64,000 nt of DNA from Alisma plantago-aquatica (GCA_963693085.1 OY856412.1:1062660744-1062724743); one strand, 5' to 3'. Positions 11,661-24,010 are shown, counted from the first letter of the stretch. A program made the numbers and translations. Notes: a model not told the origin generated them from the sequence alone.

Positions 11661-13080
11661 TAACACCCCTCTATTTAGGGGAGTCAAGGGGTAGGGTATC
11701 ATAAAAACCTAATCCCTCTCCTACTTTCATTTTACAAACAAACTCAAAATAGGAAAATTTAGATAGATTCTAGTCAATTGGTTGGGTCCAGTCATTCAAT
11801 TGGACTATTTTGGAAAGTCAAATTTTGATTTAGTCAACCATTTGGATTCTCAATCTATCAAATTTCCTATTTATCTCTTCCTAATCTATTTGTGTAGTCG
11901 ATCGATTGACCGCTCCTTGATAGGTTGGTCACTTTCATCAATGGTAATCAATTGATTGACTGACACTTAGTTGATCTAATGATCCGACTCACCTGGCAAG
12001 TTCAATCAATCAACTTGATTGAAGATTAGTCTATTCATAATTTGGAACCATTATAATAATGTTAGTGATTACAATCTTTCTTTCCCTTATGCATATTTAT
12101 ATATGTGACCCCACATCCTCCACTTGACAATACAAGTAATGTCTAACATCTAACAAGAAATGAGTGGTATCGAGCAATACATCATTTCCACCCAAGTAAA
12201 TGGAATAAGTTGGAGAAAAACATCAACCTATAAGTGACCAGCATTACCATGATCGCACAATCCCTTTGTCACATATATACAGGTTGAACCCAAGGCATGA
12301 AGTAGTCATCCTCTTAATATTCAGTACATGTTTCTTGAATGAGAGTAGAGTATTGAGATTTTTTCAGCTCAACATCATATATGACTCACAATAGTATGGT
12401 CACAATATGACTCATATATATAGGTTTCGTAGTCTTGCTTTCAAGTGGACATGATATCACTCCATTAGGAGGGACAAATTCCATTTACATCACTCAAAAT
12501 AATCTACAAGTGTCACATTACAACCAATCACTACCTATATGGTAACCTTTATTCAAAGTCATGTTAGTTAGTGTTAAAGTGCATAGAACGACATGTCATT
12601 ATTGGAGTGACTCCATGGCTAAGGATCATAGTCACCACTATCACATTGAGACACAACTACGAATGTCATTGGATGGATTCCATGTGTCATTCTTAAGACA
12701 GATATATCATGTACAACTTGTTCTCTGTCTAGTACACATGTCTGAATTGATACCCAATTTCATGACTAGAGAGACATAGTCATTAGTCACCATACATACT
12801 AATCTTGTGTATTATTGTTGTCATGTAGAATCCTCTAAAATGTGTGACTAGGGACATATATCAAGAACCATTACTCTAGGTATATAATATGAGCTCATGT
12901 TCAGGTCCCTAACCTAAAAAGTATGTCATCAAGACATGACATTCTCAAGACACTATTACATTTAATCATTATCTCAATATTGAAACGAACATAATAAGTG
13001 GAATTGTTTATAATATTGACCATACATAAAGTATTCCATTACAATCATCACATGATGGCTCTCACGACATACAATCAACA
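11661..13080 (-). mobile_element. Q 3' LTR, truncated by P
   Basis: This is a minus-oriented Angela-like LTR, the most diverged of the three. Landmarks in order match the E1 LTR: CACCCCTCTATTTAGGGG, GTGACCCCACATCCTCC, GTTGGAGAAAAACATC, and the end CATGATGGCTCTCACGACAT...CAATCAACA. It begins internally because P is inserted here; the missing LTR end should lie on the far side of P, outside the window. Confidence 0.8.
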
Positions 13081-13777
13081 ATCTCCCTTTTGCAATACAG
13101 ACAAACACTCATGAATATAATTCCAAGTGATATAGCATGACCATCATGTTTCCGTTGTGAAAGTGCTTTTATTAAGGGATCAACAATGTTTCTCTTAGTT
13201 GGTACTCTACAAAGAATTACATCTCCTTGATCTGCAATTCACTTTTATAAGATGATAGAACTTTAGTATGTTCTTGGAATGCTAATATGATCTGGGTTCC
13301 TTAGCAAGTACAATTGTTTCATTGTTGTCACAGTAAAGCTCTAATACATTGACAATGGTTAGAACCACCCCAAGTTAAATTCTGAACTTCTTGATCCATA
13401 CTTCTTCCTTTTTTGCATTAGATATGTATTTATCCGATGTTGTAGAATCAATTAGTATATTTTTCTTGGAACTCTTAGAGCTTACAATTCTGCCATTTAG
13501 GCAGAACATAGATCATGTTTACAATCAATAATTGTCCCTATCAGGTTGGAAGCATGCATTAGTATAACCCTTTACAACTAGCTCTTCTTTGCCTTCGTAT
13601 ATCAAGGATTGATCATTGGTTCTTCTGAAGACTTGTTGTTATTTATAAAAATTCAATGACGATCACTAGGATCTGACTGGCATCTATCTACTTGTCATTA
13701 TTAAAGTATACAAAACATATGTACATGTGCATAACACTACATACATGATAGATCTAATTGTAGATTTATATGGAATC

Positions 13778-14660
13778 TTAATCATGCATGTCCGCTCTTT
13801 GATAGAGTTGGGACATTGAAAAACATGGGCCAGTTGCTTGTCTAGAATCATGCATGTTGAACCTCTTCAACACTTTTACAATGTATGCACTCTGGAAAAG
13901 GCCAAGAATCCTTCTAGATCTATATCTATAGACCTTAATTCCTAGAATACATGATGATTCACAGAAGTCCTTCTTGGATAAGGTATCGTCCAACCAAGTC
14001 TTAACTAATTGTAGAGTAGGTATGCCACTTCTTATCAGTAACATGTCATCCCACATACAATATGATAAGTACAATTATCATCCCACTAACCTTCTTGTAA
14101 GGACTAGGTTCATCTTCACTTTTTACAAATTCAAATTCTTTGAATATCACATTAAAACAAATATTTTAACTTCTATATGCTTGCTTAAATTCATACATTG
14201 ACCTTTGTAACTTACATTTTTTTTACTTCATTTGAAGTCATAGAACTTTGAAGTTGTGTAATTACACATCCTTAAATATATTCTTGTTAAGGAATGCAAT
14301 TTTAACGTCCACTTTCCAAATATCACAGTCATAACTATATCATAATTATCATAAGCTATAATGGCAAGTATGATCTTAATATATTCAACCATAGCAGTAA
14401 ATGAAAAGTTTCATCATAGTCAACACCTTGAACTTGTCTAAAAACTTTTGCAACCAATTTCCTTTTATAGGTTTGCACATTGCCATGAATGTAGTCTTCT
14501 TCTTGATGACCCCTTTGCACCCTATGGGTTTTACACCTTCATGTGCATCAACTAAAGTCCATGCTTTGTTGGTGTACGTGGACTCCATCTCAGACCTCAT
14601 GGCCTCAAGCCATTTACTAGAAGGTGGTCCTAGCCTCATTGTGGGTTGTTTGCTCGACAT
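13778..14660 (-). pseudogene. Q reverse-transcriptase remnant (Copia, Angela-like)
   Basis: Two open pieces cover RT. The N-terminal one (14,385-14,660) has SSKWLEAMRSEMESTYTNKA, TLVDAHEGVKPIGCK and VIKKK, the classic Copia RT opening. The C-terminal one (13,778-14,074) has WDDMLLIRSGIPTLQ (the YVDDMLLI box with the tyrosine-valine pair lost), CILGIKVYRYRSRRILGL and AYIVKVLKRFNMHDS, very like BARE/Angela RT. The catalytic YVDD reads as MWDD and frames are broken between the pieces, so the enzyme is dead. Confidence 0.85.
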
Positions 14661-14879
14661 AATTCATGTATAATAGGTCATATGATTAAGTCACAAGATA
14701 TCCAAATATTTCAAGCTCTAAACATGTCCTACTAGACCTTCAAGGATCTTGCATTATATGAGGAATTTGAGTCTCCACACCAACTTGTGATTCTCTTTGT
14801 TCTTCTTCTACATCCATACGTTTAATATTGTTTTGTTGGCCTCAATTTCTTCAAGATTTATTTTCTTCTCACTAGTTCT

Positions 14880-15720
14880 TTTTAAAAAATAATTTCTTTT
14901 AGGGAATACATCAATAATAGCAACAAACACTCTATTATAAAATGGAATATAAAACTAATAAGCCTTAGTTTCCTTAGGGTGTGTCCAAAAAAGTAACAAT
15001 TATCCTATTTGGGTCCAAACTTTTCATAGGATATCTTCTTGGAATACACTTTACATCCTCAAATCTTCCTAAAAGACACATTGGGACATTTCCAATGTCA
15101 TATCTCTTATGGTATCCTCTGAACAAATTTAGAAGTCATACAATAAAGTGTAAACATTGCAGTTTCAAGAGCATATACCAATAAGGAAGTCGAACGATGA
15201 GTTAAAACTCATAAATTATCCTACCATGTTGAACAAGGTGTGATTTCTTCTTTCTGACACACCATTATGTTGTGGTGTTCAAGGTGGAGTCAATTGTGAT
15301 ATAATACCACAATCTCTTAAAAGGGTCATAAACTATTAGATTAGATATTCACCAACCCAATTTGATCATAGTACTTTAATATTCATACCAAGTTTATTTG
15401 TAATTCAATCATGATTTCTGTGGACTTTTCAATGGGTCATGATTGTGTTTCATAAGATACACATATCAATATCTATCGAAGTCATTTGTAAATGTGATGA
15501 AGTACTGGTACCTACCTTTAGAAACTATGCTAATGGTTTAGATATATCAATATCTATGAGTCACAATAAGTCACTTTCTCTCTTACAGATTCCAACAAAG
15601 GATTTTGTTTCGTCTTGCCCCATACAGAAGTTTTGGAGGTATGCATCGACTCAAAATAAAACCAGTCTAGATAACCATATGTATAGGGTCTAGAAACGTG
15701 TCTTTCATTTTTGTGCTCTA
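14880..15720 (-). pseudogene. Q integrase remnant (Copia)
   Basis: Reading the minus strand across frames gives GKTKQNPLLESVRESDLL (after the zinc domain), then NWVGEYLI (the RSDRGGEYL region), then TPPxTPQHNGVSERRNHTLF, the hallmark Copia integrase block holding the third acidic catalytic residue, followed by a weak SDK-type C-terminal block. Multiple stops and frameshifts intervene. Position between RT and gag is the Copia order (integrase before RT). Confidence 0.75.
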
Positions 15721-17115
15721 GATGATAGTGCCAAAGGTAAGTTTTGTTGAGTCATCGAATTTTATCTTCTTGGTATTTATGTTATACTCACTTGTTTTGA
15801 GATTGAATACTTAAAAACCATAAGACATTGGGGAACTTCCATAAAAGATCTCATCTCTTGAAATAGAAATTTATCCATTCTTTTTTTGAAAATTCAAAAT
15901 TGTTCTTGTCTAAAAAAATACAAAAATGAACTTTATATCTATTACAAGTATAAACAAACAATTCTCTAACTGCATTACAAGCCCACGAGGCATAGATAGA
16001 AACTAGATTCCTAAATCTATCTTAGTAACTCTTGCTTTATTAGTAGTACGTAGGTCAGCCACCTCCTTTAGTAAGGGTTCTACATCTTTTAAGATCATGC
16101 ACACTAGAAAAAAAATGTGAATTTCATATCTAGTACTTAATATCTATGATGAATAAGTAAATAATTTTATCTTAATGGAATATATACTTGGAGTGGAGAT
16201 CCCAATCCCTAGCATCTTCTTAGTTAGTTCCTCAAGGTCAAAGGATAATTTCTTTTCCAACGCCTGGTCTGGTGACAACAATGACAGTTACCTTTTTTTC
16301 CTACTCCTCCTTAATTTTTAAGTGCAACATTTAATTTTTTTGCCATATTTATATTTTTTCTTAGCTTAATTTTTACCTTTCTTTGTTGACAATCAACATA
16401 GACTTTGGATTGTGTTTCTTCATCTAATCCTAAGTTATTCTCAACATGTCTAGTAACTCTGACCATGGTTGAAGAAAGTTGTTTATGTTGTAGTTCATGA
16501 TGAACTAGATGTATGAATCTGGAAACCTTACAATATTACATGAATGGCAAACTCTTTGCCTAAAATTATTCAAAATCTTTATAGTATTTCCACATACCCA
16601 ATCAACATGAAAACATGTTACCCAACTAGATCACCTTCGATCATGCTGCACTTAAACAAGGCCTTGGATACATCTTAGTGTTGTTGTCTTGCTTTCTCTT
16701 AGAACATATTCCTTAGAGGGGTGATCATCTGTAGAGAACCCATGTTTTCATGTTTCTCATTAAGCTCATGATTCATGGAGCATAACATGTTGAAGCACCC
16801 TTCTTGGTTGTGTTTGTAGCGACCTGTGTGCACTGTCCTTGATTTTGGTCGCTAGGGTTTGTCTTGTGCTTTGGTATATCGACCCTTTGTCTTGGGTGAC
16901 ATGGGTAGCAGTCTCTACCATGGTGACCCTTGGTTTTTCTTCGACCTAAAGAAGGTTTGTTAGCTTAGTAGGTGCTACTCAATCTTGGTTTTAACATTCT
17001 TTCTTGCATGCATACCTTGAGTGCTTGCATGGCTGAGATTCTTGAAGGACAAGTGTCATTCGAGGCTGTATTATCTTGACACCTCATATCTCTTTACCTC
17101 TCTCCTACCCTTGGG

Positions 17116-17125
17116 TATTTATACA
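17116..17125 (+). promoter_or_regulatory. TATA-like element in S
   Basis: TATTTATACA lies 300 bp into the LTR, followed by a CT-rich stretch (about 17,155-17,660), the usual look of a plant retrotransposon U3/R boundary. Confidence 0.45.
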
Positions 17126-18197
17126 CCTTCTTTCACATGCATGTAACCCTTTTGGCTCTCTTCTTTCTCTCTTATTGCTTGAGGTTCTCCCTTGATCTTG
17201 GTGGTGCAAGTGGAGGTGTTGATCTTGAAGAAGGTGGTCGTTTCCTCCTTGCATGTGGTGATCTAGAGTATGATCATCTCCCTAGTTGTGGTTCTTGGTG
17301 ATCCTTGACCTTGGTAAGTGTTTCATATTCCTTGATCTTGTTTTCCTTAACCCTATACCTCTTTCTTTCTTCTCTTGGCCAAACTATGGTTCTCCATGGT
17401 GGCTTTCTTGAGGAACTTCTCTCCAACATGTCAAATCCATGGTTCTCCATGGTAGTACCTAAGTGAGATGAATATCTCCTCTTTCTCCTTCCTTTTTTGG
17501 CCTGGGGTCTGTACCCTCTTCTCTTTGGGTTTCCTTTGACCTTGGTTTTCTCTTCTCTTCTTTAGGTGATCTTTCTTGAAGTGGAAGTTTATCCAAGCTT
17601 GGTGTTTCTTCTCTCTCTTAGAGCTTCTTGGCTTTTGGAGTTAATCTTCACCTCAAGGCAGGTTATATATCTTTCCCCTCTTCTATCGTATCACCTTTAT
17701 CTTGTTTGCATGTTACTAATTCATCTCTAAAACGTGATCATAAGTTGCTAGATGATGCTATCTTGATTTAGGGTTTAAGATTATGAAGTGTTCTTGTATA
17801 TATTTCTCTTTCTCCTATACCCTAATTTTTGTACCTAAGATGTATGGATGGTAGAGTTGCTAAGGCTTGCATGCAACATCTTGTACGTTTGTTGTTTCAT
17901 CTTATGTTTGTTCAGTCATCTTGAAGGAGATGGGATTTTTTGTTCTTGTTTACATATGTTTGAGGTTTGGTTTTCTAATAATACCATAATTTTCCATGTT
18001 GAACCTTGTGACACTTGTTTTAGGGTTTTGATGTCCATCTTTTCATGGAGTTTTAACCTTAGTGATGTTTGAGCTTCCTGATGTTATACATCTATTTCAT
18101 TTGACATGCTTCCTTGGTTTCTTGTGGCCACCGTGATCATGTTGGTGGTGAGCTTTGGTTCTAACTTGATCGCCATAATCTTAATCCTAGCCACCTT

Positions 18198-18543
18198 GGT
18201 CGCTACATGAGATGCTTTTGGGGTCACTAAATTTGAGCCCTTGTTATGGTCGCTACACATGAATTCTTATTGTGGTCGCAATACTTTGAGCCTTGTGTCA
18301 GTCGCTACATTAGGTGGCTTGTTTTCTTGAAATGGATTTGGTTTGATGGATGGTCGCTACCTAGGGTGGTTTGGTTGCAACAAACTCTAACCCTAGTTTC
18401 TTTTGCATTCGTTACATGTAATTTAGTTTGGTTGGTCGCTACACTGATCCATAGAAGTTGCTACACCTTGATTTAGGTGTGTCGCTCCACTTGATGTACA
18501 TCTTGTTTTGGTTGCTACATGTGTTGTGTGGTTTGGTCGAAAC
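18198..18543 (+). repeat. GGTCGCTACA motif cluster in S
   Basis: Exact GGTCGCTACA occurs at 18,198, 18,248 and 18,434. One-mismatch copies are at 18,300, 18,352 and 18,510, and weaker copies at 18,274, 18,373, 18,456 and 18,480. The motif is the exact reverse complement of the first ten bases of S (TGTAGCGACC at 16,815). A two-mismatch copy lies at 16,847. Confidence 0.85.
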
Positions 18544-20410
18544 ATTTTTCTATTTTTAATGCTTTCTTAGTCATTATGACGTTTGTTCTATGTGTTCCAA
18601 GAATGTGGGGATGGTGTACTATAGAGTATGATGCTAAGTGTTGTATGAGAAACCCTAACCCTAACCATGAATACATGATGCAACCCTTATCTTGCTTGAA
18701 GTGATTAACATGTAATGATGTATACTCTATCCTATTTGTGTAACCCTAATGTTACATGTTGAATGCACATCATAGCTTGTGATTGCTACGGTATCTTGCA
18801 TACAACACAAGGTGATTATTATTAGCCTTCATCAGGAAAGATGAGATAATGATGTTATGCAGGAATTATGTGATTGAGTCTTATGACCAGGAAGAGGATT
18901 TGTGCCTAGTTTGAGGTGATATCCTCTTGTGATGTGATGAGGGATGGTTATCCCATGATGATATGATAATGGTGATGGCTTGGTATAAGGCACTTAGACA
19001 ATATCATGTGATGATAAGATTAACTTTATGTTTAATACATTTGATATCTTTTGACGTTGCAGTCTACCCCTATCTTTGTAGAATTTGTCTATGGCTTGAA
19101 CATTGTAACTTTATTGATGCATTAAAAGGTACCCAATTGGCATAATTAATCAAGTGAAACCCTAACAATGTAGGTTTCCCTGAGCCATAGATCCATCTTT
19201 AGCGTTAGTATTTATTGGATGGTGAAACGAGTAATTCCTAAGGGAAACTTAGAGTGCATATTGTTGAATATTCTTGGATGCAAGTTGAGGATATATCCTT
19301 GCATCCATAATCACTAGTTTTGAGTATGGATAAAGTCATGCCTCGATACGAGAACTATCAAGGACTTATCTTAGATGATATGTTTTTAGGGATAGTTGCA
19401 ATCATACTGTGGTAGGAAAACAATTGTGGTCGTATCTCACTATTGTCATGCCTATATACCAAGGTAGACTAGTCTGATTTATAGTTTGACTCTAAATCTC
19501 ACTGCGGCAGACTCAGACTGATCGAGAGTGTTGGATATCATAGGAGTCCAGCTCCCCTAGATCTTGTATGGCACTGATTTCAACTTAACAGTGGTCAGTT
19601 GGAGAAGAGTGGTATGCCTCATCTTCACATGACATAATAAAAGATGTAATGCATCAGTGTAGTATTTTGCTTAGGGTTAAACACAATTCACATTGGATGA
19701 CTCCATTCCTTTTTTTCTTATAATGTTTAGTTGATAAATGTTATACATGCTCTTCATATTCCTTCTAAAAGTATATGATGTTCTACTGACAAGTTTGTAG
19801 CTGCTTAAACTGCTTAATCTGTGTTATCAGTTTTACTTATTCATTTAGTTGAATTTTCTCATAATGTTGAATCTATTATATCTATTCGTGTTAACAATAG
19901 TGTTGGAGGAAAGTTATATCTCTCACCGGGACATTGGTCTCACCTTGTGGATTTTCCACATCTTTTAAGTGGTCGTGCACGATGAGGTAGAGATCGTGCG
20001 ATTGAGGAAGAGAAACAAGGAGATCAGTAGTTGTTGAATGTGGGATATGTGCTAGAATTTGTAGTAGAGTCCTATGTGTCGTCCCTATACTCTCAAGTCC
20101 TTGGGGGTGTTTAGACGTTGTACATTGATATGAGGTTTTTGGGCAGTATGCCATGGTTGTACATGTATAGCTTGTATATATACATGTTATCTTTTGAGAC
20201 ATTTTTTGGCAACATGGCCACTGTACAATGATATATATACCTTGATGGTAAGATATGTGATACAAGTGGCACAGTTTGTAGACTTCTATGTAATATGCTC
20301 CACTTTTATGGTTATACAGAAATTGGTTTTAATTTACCATGTTTTCTGTTAATCTGGATTTTTAGTGATAATTTCGTGCTTTGGTTTGACTGATCTTGCT
20401 TTGGTGTGAC

Positions 20411-21309
20411 CGGTAAATCACACATACCATTGGTTTCGAATCAAAACTTAGGAATGACAAATGTCCTTTCTAACATACAATTGAAGTCTATATTGATAGG
20501 ACAAAGTATGTTACAAGTATGATGTATTGTAACTCTCATCCTCTGTTGATGAGCCACTATCATTCAGTAGGTTAATTCATTCACAAAGATATTGGTGTCT
20601 CCTCTTGAGAGTCCTAATTTTGGTTACAGACCTATTGGTGTTTTATCTTATGGACATACAAAGTCACAACATCCAGACCAATGCTTGCATTCATTGCATG
20701 CATAATTAAGTTGTGTTACTGGTGTATCCCTAATTATAGTAAGGGTGGTCACAATATCTTGTACTCATTCTGCAAGCAACATCATACAACATCTATTTTG
20801 AAGAAGACCCTACCACATGTAAAGTAAGACATGTGGGGGTTGTTATCTTTGAACCATCCATGTACACTCGTGCAGTGCATTGGAGGCCACATGGACACAA
20901 GGGCATTCCATTTTGAATTGTAAGAAAACCTAAGGAGGCATATTGTGACACTTTTAATTAGGAGGCATAACAAGATTGTACCAAAAAAAACCTAAGGATA
21001 GTATGGGAGGAAGATTATAGCACATGGAAAGTGAGGGATGAGTTTAAAATTAATATACAAATGATTCCAAGTACAAAGCAAGATCATCGAGTTTGCCAAA
21101 TTAAACTAGAACTACTTTCAGGCAATACATGACCTTCCCGAGCATCGGTCTCTATTGTTTGATGGAGGGAGCTCAAGTCGAATCCATTGCTTGAGAGGCC
21201 AGTTGGTGAACTGTCTTATGCAAGTTCATCCATCATAATGTCACCATCATTTTAATATCATATAAAATTGTGTATATACAACACACAAATATTAGGCCAC
21301 ACTGTGAAT
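20411..21309. other. No recognisable feature
   Basis: About 0.9 kb between LTR S and the Harbinger remnant. A 63-codon minus-strand frame at 20,782-20,973 has no family signature that I recognise. The stretch may include the decayed end of the Harbinger element or the lost part of Q. Confidence 0.5.
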
Positions 21310-22333
21310 GCACGAGATATGTCACACATTTTTTAGGTAAGAAAACCTCCTCTTCAACACACCAAATGCTCTTTCAACAATATTATATAATTGTGTGTGT
21401 TGGTGGTTGAATATCTCCTTCTTGTTTTTGTATGTGTGTTGATTTCCCTTATACTCAACTATATGGTAAGTTGTGTTGTAATATGGTGCTAGGAACTGAT
21501 GGGGTGTTCATGTAGCTTGCATCAACCAGGTAATACTTTTCGGTGGGTAATTTGAAGCCTCATGTGGTCTTGGCTGATTGTAGGATCCTGTGATTGGATG
21601 CAGAGCCTTCCCACCCTATTAGGACATACGTAAACTCCATGGAGAAGTCTACTGCAACCATGACATTCAGTGAGAAAAACCCTTTTCTATTTTGATAACA
21701 GTTTTTCTTATCATTTTTCACCAAGACTAGGGAGTGTGTTCTATCAATTTCCCCAATGGTATCATAAAACAAAGTTGTATATGGTTCAACTTACAAAATA
21801 AATGTTGGCATGCATCACAACATATTCTTGACACAAGGCACACACCCCATCCAAAACTTTGTTGAACTTTCTGCTTATGGTCCCACCAGAATGACTTTAG
21901 TCCTTAGCTAAAATTAATTGGTATGGCCATGGCCAACCATATGTAGAAAGTAACATACACCCTTGACTTATGAGACACCTCTACTACTATGTAATAACCC
22001 ACGACTCTTAAGCTTGTCCATGAGGGCTAAACCAATCTGAGGATGCATTTAGTAGGTCATATGCCATCTGTTCATGCCCAACTATGATTTCTAAAACCTT
22101 TTGCTGCCCACTCCTAATACTAATGACCTAGGTATTGAACATTGTATGTCATCATCATTGGGATTCTCTAGGATGGCAATCACTATTGAGTTATCTATTT
22201 CATCAGCAATGCAATTTGTTGGCCCATACACAATATCCAAAGTTTGTGTAACTAGATTTGGGACTTTATTCAAAATGTATAAAGAGTACATTACAAAATT
22301 TCCATAAAGGAAGAACAACTTTATACAAAACAT
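21310..22333 (-). pseudogene. PIF/Harbinger (HARBI1-like) transposase remnant
   Basis: This is a DDE-superfamily nuclease of PIF/Harbinger elements, which cuts and reinserts the element at a 3-bp target. Reading down the minus strand: the N-terminal helical block MHPQIGLALMDKLKSRGLLH (near 22,070), FLHMVGHG, then SGGTISRKFNKVLDGVCALC (near 21,880; family form HSGETVSRxFxxVL), the first catalytic block reduced to GEIDRTH (family GxIDGTH), NRKGFFSLNVMVAVDFSMEF, TYVLIGWEGSASNHRIL (second aspartate region changed from SAHDSRVL), KYYLVDASY, and LLKEHLVC near the family (I/N)ERxFGVLK block. Several stops and frameshifts occur. Catalytic positions are altered (GTH glycine, HDS aspartate), so it is inactive. 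The extreme N-terminus (22,091-22,333) is unrecognised. Confidence 0.88.
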
Positions 22334-23264
22334 AGGATATAGGTAGAGGAAGACTTAGACTAAGCCAACATTGTCTCCAAACAAAACAACTTAATATATA
22401 TAAAGGTAACTCTGTCCATGCAACCTATATGTTCCTTTTCTTCTTGTCCTATCCTTAGCCTTAGGTTCACCAAGCTTCCATGTGCACTCTGATCCTAGCC
22501 TGGATGGTTGGGGTCATCCAGCAAGAGAAAGATGAAAGGTATGTGTCAATATGTATGGTCATTAGCAACTATGATGCCTACTATCTAAATGATGACAAGC
22601 CTAAGATAACATGAAAGAGGGTGCATAAACAAAACTACTTCAAAAGTAGATAGGAAAATGAAATTGAATTGTTCTCTATGGAAGTAAATATTATAACAAT
22701 AATCAAATTTACCCAATGTTCCAAACTCAACAAATAGTACAACAAAATCTGACTGGGATATTGAAAATTATTTCAAAACTAGAAAGAGCTTATGGAACTA
22801 TAACATGATAGAGTTTGACTATGGTGTATGACCTCTACTAGTCCTACTTGTGCCAAATCATCACTACCTGCATGTCACATGGACAACATACTTGATGTGT
22901 TGTTGAAAGGCCATGGGGAATATGAAGCAAATCCCTGAGACAACATAAAAGAGGGGGTCATGGAAGGTGGTGGTGTTGCATTAGCTCTGTGGGACCTTTA
23001 CCAAAGGTCTTGGAACCATATCATAACTTTTCTGTGGGGTATGTCATAGGCTGAGGTAGATATTGTGGTTGGTTGACTCCTTTATGGATTTAAAAAGAGT
23101 TGTAAAAACATGGGTAGGGGCATTTGGGAAAGTTTCATGGAATGTTGCAAAATTGTTGGAAACTCTTCCTTTTCAATGTCTAGTGTCACCACCCCGATGC
23201 CTAACTCGTGCACCATTGCATACACCTTTCTGAATTCAGATACCACATCACTATTTAGCGTACA
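22334..23264. other. Spacer inside the Harbinger remnant
   Basis: About 0.9 kb between the transposase and the Myb-like remnant. It is AT-rich with no long frame and no motif that I recognise. Intron or linker sequence of the element is the simplest reading. Confidence 0.5.
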
Positions 23265-24010
23265 TCACTCATGTGTCATTGACGCTTGCTTCTTGCGCCT
23301 ATGCCTAGGAGGATTCTTGACCCCAACACCTTGGCTATCCATTCTGACATTGTTTCCCTCACTCTGGGTGCTAAAATATCCCATGCCCACTTCAACTCCT
23401 GTGTTATCTACATTTACGGGAGTATTAGATGCATCTAAATCAACAACACCATCATCCTTAGATGCGACGTCAGATGGTAGTTGTCTATCTGCTGAAGACA
23501 TTGTGAGGTGTCCTCTAGCAATGTTCCCCCCATCATATTGATGTCATGGCAAAGATAGAAAGGTCGGCTAATAAATCTAGCTAGATCCCTGTTTCCCTAT
23601 TGTCAAACACTTTCAATGAGGAGGTAATTTAAATGCAACACATGAATGTTACGTGGGTGTATTATTCTACATACCAAAAGCGCCTTCATCCACTCTGGGG
23701 TGTTAGGAAGTATGGGCTTGTGTCAGGTCTCATCCCATCCAACACCACTCTTGTTGGTCACAAGCTTCAACTTTGCAATATCCTTTTGGTTCTTCCATTG
23801 AGTTTTGACCTATTTCAATGTACAATCCAACCTCCCCATCATATTTTCTCAATCAATAAGTCTCTCCCTCCAAGCATCCCTAGTAAATTTACCATCTATA
23901 AACCTAACTATGTCATATGTCTCCTCAATGTTTCACTAAAGGATCATCAGACTCCCTCGATCATACAATACCGAGCTTGGAGTCTTCAAAAGACATACTA
24001 GCATTGGTGT
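23265..24010 (-). pseudogene. Harbinger ORF1: Myb/SANT-like DNA-binding protein remnant
   Basis: PIF/Harbinger elements carry a second gene encoding a Myb/SANT-like protein that helps the transposase reach the ends. On the minus strand, about 24,000 to 23,600 reads RDAWRERLID, QWKNQKDIAKLKLVTNKSGV, GWDET and TPEWMKAL, matching the family order in which a WK-L helix is followed by TGLGWD and a W-rich block. A 78-codon open frame (23,265-23,501, minus) follows, with an acidic, serine-rich stretch and a basic PPRHRRKKQ patch, consistent with the disordered C-terminal half. The plus-strand 143-codon frame at 23,110-23,541 is its antisense shadow. Stops break the Myb part. Confidence 0.72.

Larger units (their letters stand above)
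13081..16814 (-). pseudogene. Q internal region: decayed Copia pol
   Basis: A polypurine tract (minus strand CAAAAGGGAGAT, 13,081-13,092) directly precedes the LTR, then come the remains of RNase H, RT and integrase in reverse order along the plus strand, as expected for a minus-strand Copia element. The gag and protease parts beyond about 15,720 are not readable. The region ends abruptly at 16,814 where LTR S begins, and I cannot find the continuation beyond S. Confidence 0.8.
16815..20410 (+). mobile_element. S: long solo LTR, Ty3/Gypsy type
   Basis: The block is about 3.6 kb and begins with TGTAGCGACC, cutting Q. Evidence for a Gypsy LTR: the stretch AGAGTCCTATGTGTCGTCCCTATACTCTCAAGTCC (about 20,068-20,102) parallels the V LTR at 53,160-53,195 and 55,695-55,730, and the tail AATTTCGTGCTTTGG...GATC...GGTGTGAC parallels the end of the Y LTR. 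A TATTTATACA box is at 17,116. There is no coding internal region and no second LTR nearby. The right end is approximate; the terminal bases look eroded and I find no matching target duplication for GTGTT at the left. A 124-codon minus-strand frame at 19,891-20,265 is within LTR sequence and not credible as a gene. Confidence 0.65.

Noticed and set aside
18650..18668. AACCCTAACCCTAACC, telomere-like
   Set aside because: Fewer than three units; such short runs are common by chance in AT-rich plant DNA.
19891..20265. 124-codon minus-strand frame
   Set aside because: Falls in solo LTR S, with no family signature.
23110..23541. 143-codon plus-strand frame
   Set aside because: Antisense to the Harbinger ORF1 remnant, whose minus-strand reading matches the known family.
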